The notes under the pieces were generated by a model. That model was not told the DNA's origin and ran no database searches. It saw nothing but the letters and a program-made list of their open reading frames with translations. A stretch of DNA of 32,494 nt from Deltaproteobacteria bacterium (GTDB lineage: Bacteria > Myxococcota_A > UBA796 > UBA9615), in the NCBI GenBank assembly GCA_023954745.1, contig JAGSHC010000048.1, positions 1 through 32,494 of the forward strand, in the 5' to 3' direction. Below, in pieces: positions 23,954-31,169 of this stretch (position 1 is the stretch's first letter; each line of letters starts with the position of its first letter). The position numbers and the translations under genes were made by a program.

Positions 23954-23971
23954 TTACTGACTGGTCAGTAA
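23954..23971. promoter_or_regulatory. TetR-type operator
   Basis: ttactgac-tg-gtcagtaa is a perfect 8+8 inverted repeat immediately after the -10 hexamer, covering the expected transcription start. Sequence and size are typical of TetR-family sites, so autorepression by the downstream gene is likely. Confidence 0.8.
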
Positions 23972-23987
23972 CCTATTTGGAGCGCCC

Positions 23988-24731
23988 GTGCCCGACGCAG
24001 ACCGTACCTTGCACGCCGTGGAACCCGACGCAGAGGCGCCAGCCCCCGCAGTCGACCCCGCGGCGGATGCGCCAAGCAAGCCCTCAACCCCGCCGAAGCC
24101 CGAGAAGCCTCCACGGTTTCGCCGCAGAAAGGGGGCACGGCCCGAGGAGCTGATCAGCGCGGCGGTGGCGCTGTTTGCGGAGCAGGGGTTCGCTGCGACG
24201 AACCTCAAGGACGTGGCCAAGCGGGCGGGGGTCAGCAAGGGCACGGTCTACCTGTACTTCCGAAGCAAGGAGGACCTGCTCCGTGCAGCGGTTCGAACCT
24301 CGGTGGTGCCCATCGTCGATGTCGTGGACGAGCTCGAGGTCGACGCCGACGGAACCGCGTCGGAGCTCCTGGGCACCCTGTTGCGCCGGTGGGTGGCGGA
24401 GTTCGACGAGCGGGGAGTCGCCGGCGTACCGAAGCTCGTGATGGCCGAGGCGAACAACTTTCCCGAGCTGGCCGAGGACTATGTATCCAGCGTGCTTTCG
24501 CGGGTGCGAAGGCTCGTGGCACGGGTCCTCAAGCGGGGCGTCCGCGACGGCGAGTTCGCCTCCATCGATGTGCGGGAGGCCACCCACCTGCTGCTCGCAC
24601 CGGTGTTCTGGGCGCAGCTGCACGGGGCTTCGTTGGCTCCCTTCGACGACGGGGGCCCCGACCTCGCGGACTTCGTCGAGTCGCACCTCGCGTACTTCCT
24701 GCGCTCTGTCGCTTCCAAGGAGACAAGATGA
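23988..24731 (+). CDS. TetR family transcriptional regulator
   Basis: 247 aa. The helix-turn-helix is ALFAEQGFAATNLKDVAKRAGVSKGTVYLYFRSKEDLL (about residues 60-98). The C-terminal ligand domain includes LVMAEANNFPELAEDYVSSVL, a segment seen in the AcrR/TetR_C group. An unusual ~45-residue Pro/Ala-rich arm precedes the DNA-binding domain. The GTG at 23988 has GGAG five bases upstream and fits the promoter; a GTG 30 bases further in is an alternative. The stop overlaps the lipase start (ATGA). The regulator probably responds to an acyl or hydrophobic ligand, given the lipase and icmF downstream (inference). Confidence 0.9.
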   Translation: MPDADRTLHAVEPDAEAPAPAVDPAADAPSKPSTPPKPEKPPRFRRRKGARPEELISAAVALFAEQGFAATNLKDVAKRAGVSKGTVYLYFRSKEDLLRAAVRTSVVPIVDVVDELEVDADGTASELLGTLLRRWVAEFDERGVAGVPKLVMAEANNFPELAEDYVSSVLSRVRRLVARVLKRGVRDGEFASIDVREATHLLLAPVFWAQLHGASLAPFDDGGPDLADFVESHLAYFLRSVASKETR

Positions 24732-25513
24732 CCGCCAATCCCACCCTGGCCGCCACCGCCGAGATGCTCGGTTCATTCTTCACCTCCCTCGGCGGAGGCA
24801 TCGGACGGGCCGCGGCCCGCTCCCACGAAGCGGTCGACGGGGACGCTCGCCGTGACATCGCCTGGGTCCCCGTGCTGGCGCTCGCGAGCGTGGGCCCGAG
24901 GTTCCCGGAGTTGAAGGCGCTGCCCGACGATGGCTTTCGGCCCGTGATCTTCGTGCACGGGCTCGCTGGGTACCGCGGCAACTTCCTGCCCATGCGGACG
25001 TGGCTGCGCCTGCACGGGCGGACCCGGTCCTACTCCATCGGGTTGAAGTCGCGAACGATGGTGGAGCAGGCCGAGGAGCTGAGGAGCTACATCGCCCGGG
25101 TGTTGGTCATCAACGGGCTCAAGGGCAAGCAGGTGGACATCGTCGCGCACAGCGCGGGCGGACTCGTGAGTCGCCTCGCCCTCAAGGACCCGAAGACGGC
25201 GGGGCGCGTGCATCGCCTGGTGACTCTGGGCACGCCCCACGGCGGTACTTGGGCGGCGCGGTTCACGGGCACGCGGTTCACGACCTCGCTGCGGCGGGAC
25301 TCCGGGGTGATCGCCCGGCTGGAGTCCGACGTGCCCTGGAGGCGGCCCACAAAGCTCGTCTGCTTCTGGTCGCCGGCAGATCCTCTGATGCAGCCGGCCG
25401 AGACGGCCCGGGTCGACGGAGCAGACAACCGGGAGATTGCTGGGTTCTCCCACTTGGACTGGCTCATGAAGCGCCAGGCGTGGATGGCGGTGGACGAGGC
25501 GCTACGGGACTAG
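24728..25513 (+). CDS. Alpha/beta-hydrolase, triacylglycerol lipase-like
   Basis: 261 aa. The oxyanion start PVIFVHGLAGYRGNFLPM, the nucleophile elbow VAHSAGGLVSRLAL and VTLGTPHGGTWAA are typical of the bacterial lipase/PGAP1-like group. The acid is probably in WSPADPLMQP and the catalytic His in GFSHLDWL. No export signal is seen; residues 1-60 are helical and amphipathic, so it may act on membrane or storage lipids inside the cell. It is translationally coupled to the tetR gene (4-base overlap), which likely controls it. Confidence 0.88.
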   Translation: MTANPTLAATAEMLGSFFTSLGGGIGRAAARSHEAVDGDARRDIAWVPVLALASVGPRFPELKALPDDGFRPVIFVHGLAGYRGNFLPMRTWLRLHGRTRSYSIGLKSRTMVEQAEELRSYIARVLVINGLKGKQVDIVAHSAGGLVSRLALKDPKTAGRVHRLVTLGTPHGGTWAARFTGTRFTTSLRRDSGVIARLESDVPWRRPTKLVCFWSPADPLMQPAETARVDGADNREIAGFSHLDWLMKRQAWMAVDEALRD

Positions 25514-25574
25514 ACGGTCGGCGAGCCCGACGGGATCCTCGCATCACTCACGCGCGCGACTCACAGAAGGCTGG

Positions 25575-25603
25575 TCGTCACCTCACCCGCGCGGTGCTAG
25601 ATC
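25575..25603 (+). promoter_or_regulatory. Candidate icmF promoter
   Basis: TCGTCA (25575-25580), a 17-base spacer and TAGATC (25598-25603), 6 nt before the icmF ATG. The elements are weak, but the spacing resembles the leaderless pattern seen elsewhere in the window. Confidence 0.35.
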
Positions 25604-25609
25604 CCCTCC

Positions 25610-28600
25610 ATGGCCACTGCATCCCCGCATCCCGCTCCCGCCGCGCCCTACAACCCCACGAACCACGTGCGCATCGTCACTGCCGCGTCGCTGTTCGACG
25701 GACACGACGCCGCCATCAACATCATGCGGCGCATCCTGCAGTCGAGCGGCGCCGAGGTGATTCACCTGGGCCACAACCGCTCCGTCCAGGAGATCGTGGA
25801 CTGCGCCATCCAGGAGGACGCCCAGGGCATCGCCATCACGAGCTACCAGGGCGGCCACGTCGAGTACTTCAAGTACATGGTGGAGCTCATCTCCGAGCGG
25901 GGCGCCAACATCAAGGTCTTCGGGGGCGGCGGCGGCACCATCCTCCCCAGCGAGATCGACGAACTGCACGCCCACGGCGTCACCCGCATCTACTCCCCCG
26001 ACGACGGACGCTCCATGGGGCTCCAAGGGATGATCAACCACCTCCTCACCGCGTGCGACTTCGAAGTCCGCGGCCCCGCCATCAACGGTGAGATCGACGA
26101 GCTGTCCCAGCGTCGCGACGCAACCATCGCTTCGCTGATCACCGTGGCCGAGAACCACCCCGAGTCTCGCGAGCTGCTCCGGGAGCGCCTCGCCGCGGTC
26201 ACGTCCGACAAGGTCGTCCCCGTCCTCGGCATCACGGGCACCGGCGGCGCCGGCAAGTCGTCGCTGGTGGATGAGCTCGTGCTCCGCTTCCTGCGGGACT
26301 TCGAGGACAAGTCCATCGCGGTGCTGTCCATCGATCCGTCCCGCCGGCGCACCGGTGGCGCGTTGCTCGGGGACCGCATCCGCATGAACAGCGTCGACCA
26401 CCCGCGGGTGTACATGCGTTCGCTGGCGACGCGGCAGAGCAACCTGTCCATGTCGGCCCACGTGAAGGACGCCATCGCCATCTGCAAGGCGGCGGGCTTC
26501 GACCTCGTCATCGTCGAGACGAGCGGCATCGGCCAGTCCGACACCGAGATCGTCGACCACAGCGACGTGTCGCTCTACGTCATGACCAGCGAGTACGGCG
26601 CCGCCACGCAGCTGGAGAAGATCGACATGCTCGACTTCGCCGACGTCGTGGCCATCAACAAGTTCGACAAGCGCGGGTCCCTGGACGCGCTGCGGGACGT
26701 GCGCAAGCAGGTGCGCCGGAACCGTCAGCTGTGGGATGCCCGGGACGACGAGCTGCCCGTGGCCGGAACCATCGCCTCGCAGTTCAACGACCCCGGCATC
26801 AACCGGCTCTACCGCACGCTCATGGATACCCTGGTGGCCCGGACCCAGGCCAAGCTGAGCAGCAGCCTGGAGAGCGGCGCCGAGCCGAGCGAGAAGATGA
26901 TGGTCATCCCGCCGGACCGCGTGCGGTACCTGGCCGAGATCGCCGAGTCCGTCGACGACTACGCGGCCCACGTCAGCAAGCAGGCTGGCATCGCGCGGCG
27001 CCTCTTCCAGCTCGCCGGGACCATCGCCGCGCTGCGGGGCAAGGACCTGCAAGGCGTGGCGCCGGAGCTCGTCGCTGAAGACGGCGACAACGATGCCGTG
27101 GCCGGGCTCCTCGCCATGTACACCGAGCTGCGCTCGCGCATGGAGCACGACGCCCGGGAGCTGCTCCTGGCCTGGCCGGCGCTGCAGGACCAGTACGGCG
27201 GGGACACCTACAGCTACGAGGTGCGCGGCCGAACCATCGAGCAGCCGCTGGTGCGCAGGTCCCTCTCCGGCACGAACGTGCGCAAGGTGGTCTTGCCTCG
27301 CTTCAGCGACTGGGGCGACACGCTGTCGTGGCTCATGCACGAGAACGTGCCCGGGGGCTTCCCCTACGCCGCCGGCGTCTTCCCCATCAAGCGCACCGGC
27401 GAGGACCCCGCCCGCCAGTTCGCCGGAGAGGGTGGCCCCGAGCGCACCAACCGACGCTTCCACTACCTGTCGGTGGGCACGCCGGCGACCCGTCTCTCCA
27501 CGGCCTTCGATAGCGTCACGCTCTACGGCGAGGACCCCGACCACCGCCCCGACATCTACGGCAAGGTCGGCAACTCCGGCGTCTCCATCGCCAACGTGGA
27601 CGACGCGAAGAAGCTCTACTCGGGCTTCGATCTGTGCGCCAAGACCACCTCCGTCAGCATGACCATCAACGGCCCCGCGCCGATGTTGCTGGGCTTCTTC
27701 CTCAACGCGGCCATCGACCAGGCCTGCGAGACGCACATCAAGGACCTCGGTCTCGAGCACCTCGTCGAGGAAGCCTTCGTCACCCACTACGACAGCAAGG
27801 GCATCGCGCGCCCGACCTACAACGGCGAGCTGCCCGAGGGACACAACGGCCTCGGCTTGATGCTGCTCGGGCTGTCCGGGGACCAGGTCCTCGATGCGGA
27901 CACCTACGAGGTCATCCGCGCCACGACCCTCGCCGCGGTGCGCGGCACGGTGCAGGCCGACATCCTCAAGGAGGATCAGGCCCAGAACACCTGCATCTTC
28001 AGCACCGAGTTCGCCCTGCGGATGATGGGCGACATCCAGTCGTGGTTCATCGAGCACGGCGTGCGCAACTTCTACTCGGTCTCCATCAGCGGCTACCACA
28101 TCGCCGAGGCGGGAGCGAACCCCATCACCCAGCTCGCGCTGACCCTGTCCAACGGCCTGACGTACGTCGAGTACTACCTGGCGCGCGGCATGGACGTGGA
28201 TGACTTCGCCCCGAACCTGAGCTTCTTCTTCAGCAATGGCCTCGACCCGGAGTACTCGGTCATTGGGCGGGTGGCGCGGCGGATCTGGGCGAAGGCCATG
28301 AAGCTGCGCTACGGCGCAAACGCGCGAAGCCAGAAGCTGAAGTACCACATCCAGACGAGCGGTCGATCGCTGCACGCGCAGGAGATCGCCTTCAACGACA
28401 TCCGCACGACGCTGCAGGCGCTGTACGCCCTGCAAGACAACTGCAACTCCCTGCACACCAACGCCTACGACGAGGCCATCACCACTCCCACGGAGGAGTC
28501 GGTGCGGCGCGCCCTGGCCATCCAGCTCATCATCAACAAGGAGCTGGGCTCGTCCATGAACGAGAACCCGCTTCAGGGCAGCTTCGCCATCGATGAGATG

Positions 28601-29041
28601 ACCGATGCGGTGGAGGCGGCGGTCCTCGAGGAGTTCCGGCGCATCAGCGAGCGGGGCGGCGTGCTCGGGGCCATGGAGCGGCAGTACCAGCGCAGCAAGA
28701 TCCAGGAGGAGTCCCTGGTGTACGAGCGGCTCAAGCACACGGGCGAGATGCCCATCGTGGGCGTGAACACGTTCCTCGACAGCAAGGGCAGCCCCACCAT
28801 CATCCCCGACGAGGTCATTCGCTCGACTACGGAGGAGAAGGAGTACGCCATCGCCTGCCGGGATGCGTTCCAGGCGCGCAACGCCGAGGCGGCCGAGGTA
28901 GCCCTCGCCTCGCTGGAGGCGGCGGCGCTGCGAGGCGACAACGTGTTCGACGAGCTCATGCAGGCCTGCCGGGTCTGCACGTTGGGTCAGCTGTCGCGCA
29001 GCCTGTACCGCGTGGGCGGTCAGTACCGCCGGAACATGTAG
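25610..29041 (+). CDS. icmF: Fused isobutyryl-CoA mutase (IcmF), B12-dependent
   Basis: 1143 aa. IcmF interconverts isobutyryl-CoA and n-butyryl-CoA and has its own G-protein chaperone. Residues about 18-150 are the B12-binding domain (LFDGHDAAI, His32 the likely cobalt ligand). Residues about 200-440 are the MeaI-like GTPase ([13 protein letters not shown]-loop from residue 207; [25 protein letters not shown]). The rest is the acyl-CoA mutase ([62 protein letters not shown]). The Phe in GVFPIKR, where methylmalonyl-CoA mutase has Tyr, supports isobutyryl over methylmalonyl specificity. It lies 96 bp after the lipase gene. Confidence 0.96.
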   Translation: MATASPHPAPAAPYNPTNHVRIVTAASLFDGHDAAINIMRRILQSSGAEVIHLGHNRSVQEIVDCAIQEDAQGIAITSYQGGHVEYFKYMVELISERGANIKVFGGGGGTILPSEIDELHAHGVTRIYSPDDGRSMGLQGMINHLLTACDFEVRGPAINGEIDELSQRRDATIASLITVAENHPESRELLRERLAAVTSDKVVPVLGITGTGGAGKSSLVDELVLRFLRDFEDKSIAVLSIDPSRRRTGGALLGDRIRMNSVDHPRVYMRSLATRQSNLSMSAHVKDAIAICKAAGFDLVIVETSGIGQSDTEIVDHSDVSLYVMTSEYGAATQLEKIDMLDFADVVAINKFDKRGSLDALRDVRKQVRRNRQLWDARDDELPVAGTIASQFNDPGINRLYRTLMDTLVARTQAKLSSSLESGAEPSEKMMVIPPDRVRYLAEIAESVDDYAAHVSKQAGIARRLFQLAGTIAALRGKDLQGVAPELVAEDGDNDAVAGLLAMYTELRSRMEHDARELLLAWPALQDQYGGDTYSYEVRGRTIEQPLVRRSLSGTNVRKVVLPRFSDWGDTLSWLMHENVPGGFPYAAGVFPIKRTGEDPARQFAGEGGPERTNRRFHYLSVGTPATRLSTAFDSVTLYGEDPDHRPDIYGKVGNSGVSIANVDDAKKLYSGFDLCAKTTSVSMTINGPAPMLLGFFLNAAIDQACETHIKDLGLEHLVEEAFVTHYDSKGIARPTYNGELPEGHNGLGLMLLGLSGDQVLDADTYEVIRATTLAAVRGTVQADILKEDQAQNTCIFSTEFALRMMGDIQSWFIEHGVRNFYSVSISGYHIAEAGANPITQLALTLSNGLTYVEYYLARGMDVDDFAPNLSFFFSNGLDPEYSVIGRVARRIWAKAMKLRYGANARSQKLKYHIQTSGRSLHAQEIAFNDIRTTLQALYALQDNCNSLHTNAYDEAITTPTEESVRRALAIQLIINKELGSSMNENPLQGSFAIDEMTDAVEAAVLEEFRRISERGGVLGAMERQYQRSKIQEESLVYERLKHTGEMPIVGVNTFLDSKGSPTIIPDEVIRSTTEEKEYAIACRDAFQARNAEAAEVALASLEAAALRGDNVFDELMQACRVCTLGQLSRSLYRVGGQYRRNM

Positions 29042-29062
29042 CTGGTGGCTGGGAGGTCGGAC

Positions 29063-29323
29063 GTGCCCGAGCATCGCGCCAGGACCTTCCTGGAGGAGTA
29101 CCGCGCAGGGGATGCGCGTCGTCGCCGGGCGATGCGCTCCGAGGCGGCTGGTCTGGCGCGCTCGACTCACCGGGCCGGAGTGGACCTGTGCATGAGCAAG
29201 GCGACGGAGTTCAGTCCGCGCATCAAGGTGCTGTTTGGGCTCGCGGCGAAGCTGGCGGTCCTCGCCGACGACATCAAAGGGGACGAGCTCGCCCGCTTCC
29301 AGCGGGACGGCAAGGACCGGTAG
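29063..29323 (+). CDS. Small basic helical protein, unknown function
   Basis: 86 aa, not recognised. It begins 21 bp after icmF and is probably co-transcribed with it. The GTG at 29063 is chosen because GGGAGG lies six bases upstream; an in-frame GTG at 29045 would have no ribosome binding site. The N-terminal half is rich in Arg and Ala (EHRARTFLEEYRAGDARRRR), with HRAGVDLCMSKATEF in the middle. A short apolar helix (IKVLFGLAAKLAVLADDI) comes near the end. It may be an accessory of the mutase or unrelated. Confidence 0.6.
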   Translation: MPEHRARTFLEEYRAGDARRRRAMRSEAAGLARSTHRAGVDLCMSKATEFSPRIKVLFGLAAKLAVLADDIKGDELARFQRDGKDR

Positions 29324-29349
29324 CCCGGCCCCCGCGGCCACGTTTGGTT

Positions 29350-29413
29350 TGGTGCCCGCCCCCGGGGTCGAACCGGGATCCCGCCGCATCTGAGCCGACG
29401 TGCTCTACCGGTT
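29350..29413 (-). pseudogene. Degenerate tRNA: 3' part from D-loop to CCA, 5' end missing
   Basis: On the minus strand AACCGGTAGAGCA matches a D-loop and D-stem 3' strand. A 7-base anticodon-type loop CTCAGAT follows (would read CAG), then a 5-base variable loop, the T-arm CCCGG-TTCGACC-CCGGG and a 3' acceptor strand GGCGGGC-A-CCA. The matching 5' acceptor (GCCCGCC) and D-stem 5' strand are absent. There is also an extra base after the D-stem and a G-G mismatch at the top of the anticodon stem. A CAG (Leu) tRNA should have a long variable arm, which is missing. It is therefore a fragment or tRNA-like remnant, possibly an attachment site. The quinone-reductase reading frame stops inside it. 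Confidence 0.6.
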
Positions 29414-30160
29414 GGCGTAGACCCGCGCCGGAGGCCCTCCGGAAGAGCGAAGCCCCTCGCCGGCAGGACCGGGAGGGGCTTCGCAGATCACGTCGCGCGT
29501 CGCGCGCGCCTGCACCGGCGCCCCGAACCGGTTCACGAGCGCCTTGCCGTCCTCGACCCCCGCTGCCTGCGCCCGCTGGAGCATCGTCGCGCGGGAGGCT
29601 GGCGTGCTCGTCTCGATGCCCCCGAACGTGCTGACTCGCGTGGGCTTGATGCCCGTGAAGTGGAAGGTGGCGTTGCGCACCTGCCGCCGGGCCGAGGCCC
29701 CGTAGACCAGCCGGTCGTACCAGCCAAAGGCGTCCATGGTCACCAGGATGCGTCCAGTGCGCCCGCTGAGCCCTTTGTCGGGCAGCACACCGTCTCCTGC
29801 GGCGTAGGCCCAGCCTGGCTGGAACGCGCGGTCGAACAAGCCCTTCAGTTTCGCCGGCAGGCTCCCCCACCACACGGGGTAGGCCACGGTGACGTGGGCG
29901 GCAGCGGCGATCTCCGCCTGCACCCGGAGCAGGTCCTCTTCCAAGGGTTGCTCGCCGGTGTGGGCGAGCCGCAAGACCGGGTCGAACGCGAGGTCGTGTA
30001 CGTCCAGGACGTGCACTTCGGCGCCGCCGTCGCGAGCTCCATGGACCCAGGCATCGGCCAACGCGCTGTTGAAGCTCGAAGCGAGAGGGTGGGCGCGCAG
30101 GACAACTGCGCGGGCTGAGGTGGGAGCGGGAGGGAAGACGCGGCGGACGGACTTGGCCAT
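29405..30160 (-). CDS. Flavodoxin-fold NAD(P)H:quinone oxidoreductase (KefF/NQO1-like)
   Basis: 251 aa. After a ~17-residue arm, AVVLRAHPLASSFNSALADAW is the FMN/FAD phosphate region. VTVAYPVWWGSLPAKLKGLFDRAF and GRTGRILVTMDAFGWYDRLVYGAS are signatures of the NAD(P)H dehydrogenase (quinone) family. It probably performs two-electron reduction of quinones or electrophiles. The ATG at 30160 has AGGAG upstream. The last ~30 residues look unlike the family: they are encoded by a strong stem-loop and the edge of the tRNA fragment, so the original stop was probably lost. It is divergent from lysR, which likely regulates it. Confidence 0.88.
   Translation of the reverse strand: MAKSVRRVFPPAPTSARAVVLRAHPLASSFNSALADAWVHGARDGGAEVHVLDVHDLAFDPVLRLAHTGEQPLEEDLLRVQAEIAAAAHVTVAYPVWWGSLPAKLKGLFDRAFQPGWAYAAGDGVLPDKGLSGRTGRILVTMDAFGWYDRLVYGASARRQVRNATFHFTGIKPTRVSTFGGIETSTPASRATMLQRAQAAGVEDGKALVNRFGAPVQARATRDVICEAPPGPAGEGLRSSGGPPARVYANR
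29428..29442. repeat. 15-base palindrome near the quinone reductase 3' end
   Basis: ccggagg-c-cctccgg is a perfect 7+7 repeat around one base. It lies between the stem-loop at 29447-29484 and the tRNA fragment, within the tail of the reductase frame. Confidence 0.6.
29447..29484 (-). terminator. Strong stem-loop inside the reductase C-terminal coding tail
   Basis: gcgaagcccctc (29447-29458) pairs perfectly with gaggggcttcgc (29473-29484). Inside, ccgg pairs with ccgg around a 5-base loop, leaving one bulged G. On the minus strand it is followed by TCTTCC, so it resembles a factor-independent terminator. Lying within an open frame is unusual; it was probably once downstream of the reductase stop. 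Confidence 0.6.
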
Positions 30161-30192
30161 GAGTGGCTCCTTTCGACGCCCAGAGTGTTGTT

Positions 30193-30249
30193 GTTCCGAA
30201 TGCGGATAGGAATAGGCGTGAGCGGGCCATATGTATCCGAAAACGGATA
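30193..30249. promoter_or_regulatory. Paired LysR-type operator sites
   Basis: The lysR-proximal site is the perfect repeat tatccg-aaaa-cggata (30234-30249), which contains a T-N11-A motif. A second, weaker copy gttccg-aatg-cggata lies at 30193-30208, 41 bp away, about four helical turns. Both are in the 101 bp between the divergent reductase and lysR genes. Confidence 0.7.
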
Positions 30250-30253
30250 GAGT
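30248..30253 (+). promoter_or_regulatory. TAGAGT, putative -10 of the lysR gene
   Basis: The hexamer ends 8 nt before the lysR ATG and overlaps the proximal operator, which suits autoregulation. No Shine-Dalgarno is seen. Confidence 0.4.
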
Positions 30254-30261
30254 GCCCCCCT

Positions 30262-31146
30262 ATGGATGTGCAGACCCTCCAAGGCGTTGCCTGGGAAGAC
30301 CTCTCGGTCGTGCTCGCCGCCTTCGAGCACCGCTCCCTCAACCGAGCAGCCGCCGCCCTGCGCATCGGTCAGTCCACCGCGTCGCGACGCCTGGCGCGCC
30401 TGGAGGACCGTCTCGGGGCCCACCTCTTCGACCGCACGCCCGAGGGTCTAGCCCCCACCGCCTTCGCCATGGACCTCGAACCCATCGCGCGCCTGATTCA
30501 GGGGCACATGGCCGACATCACGCGCCTCGCCCACGGCCAGGAGATGCAGCCCCGCGGTCGGGTCCGCCTCGCGCTCCCCGACGGCATCGCCTCCTCCTGG
30601 CTCCTCCCGCACCTCGCCACCTTCTACGCCGACTGTCCCGAGGTGGACGTGGACCTCGTCATTGGTCACGCGGTCGTCGACCTCGTGCGCCGCGAGGCCG
30701 ACATGGCAGTGCGCTTCATCCGCCCCACCCAGCCGGACCTCGTCGTGCGGAAGCTGGGGCACCTGGCCATCGCGCCCTACGCCCACGCGAGCATCGCCGA
30801 GAGCCCCCTGGAGGAGATGCGCTGGATTGTCTTCGACGACCCCGAGGAGAACCTCCTGGAGACGCAATGGGTGACGGCCGAGGTGGGACCCCAGCGCACC
30901 ATGCGCGTCTCGCTCTGGAACGCGCTCTTCGCTGCGGTGCAACAGGGACTCGGCGCCGGCTTGCTCTCGCCCCTGGTCGCGGAGCCTGCGGGGTTGGTGC
31001 GGGTGGGCGCTGATCGCGAGCCTGTGCAGGGGAGGGATGTGTATCTCGTCTATCACCGGGCCCTGCGAGACGTGCCCCGCATCGCGGCGTTTCGGGAGTG
31101 GCTCGGGAGGTCGGTGCTGGCGTTCCTCGAGGGATCTCCCCTCTGA
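30262..31146 (+). CDS. LysR family transcriptional regulator
   Basis: 294 aa. The winged helix is LSVVLAAFEHRSLNRAAAALRIGQSTASRRLARLEDRLGAHLFDRTPEGLAPT (about residues 14-66). The effector domain runs from about residue 90 (GRVRLALPDGIASSWLLPHLATFYADCPEVDVDLVIG) to the end. It belongs to the branch that carries out single-target control of oxidoreductases. The ATG at 30262 lies directly before the DNA-binding domain; an upstream in-frame start would run through the operator. It is divergent from the quinone reductase gene, its likely target. Confidence 0.93.
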   Translation: MDVQTLQGVAWEDLSVVLAAFEHRSLNRAAAALRIGQSTASRRLARLEDRLGAHLFDRTPEGLAPTAFAMDLEPIARLIQGHMADITRLAHGQEMQPRGRVRLALPDGIASSWLLPHLATFYADCPEVDVDLVIGHAVVDLVRREADMAVRFIRPTQPDLVVRKLGHLAIAPYAHASIAESPLEEMRWIVFDDPEENLLETQWVTAEVGPQRTMRVSLWNALFAAVQQGLGAGLLSPLVAEPAGLVRVGADREPVQGRDVYLVYHRALRDVPRIAAFREWLGRSVLAFLEGSPL

Positions 31147-31169
31147 AAGGGCGCCTCCGGCGTTCCCAC

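Noticed and set aside
25583-29389. A 1268-codon open frame on the strand opposite icmF
   Set aside because: icmF has full-length domain matches. In high-GC DNA the opposite strand stays open because stop codons are rare; the antisense product shows no recognisable domain.
29350-29413. Functional tRNA gene
   Set aside because: The 5' acceptor strand and D-stem 5' strand are absent, there is an extra base after the D-stem, and the anticodon stem has a mismatch.
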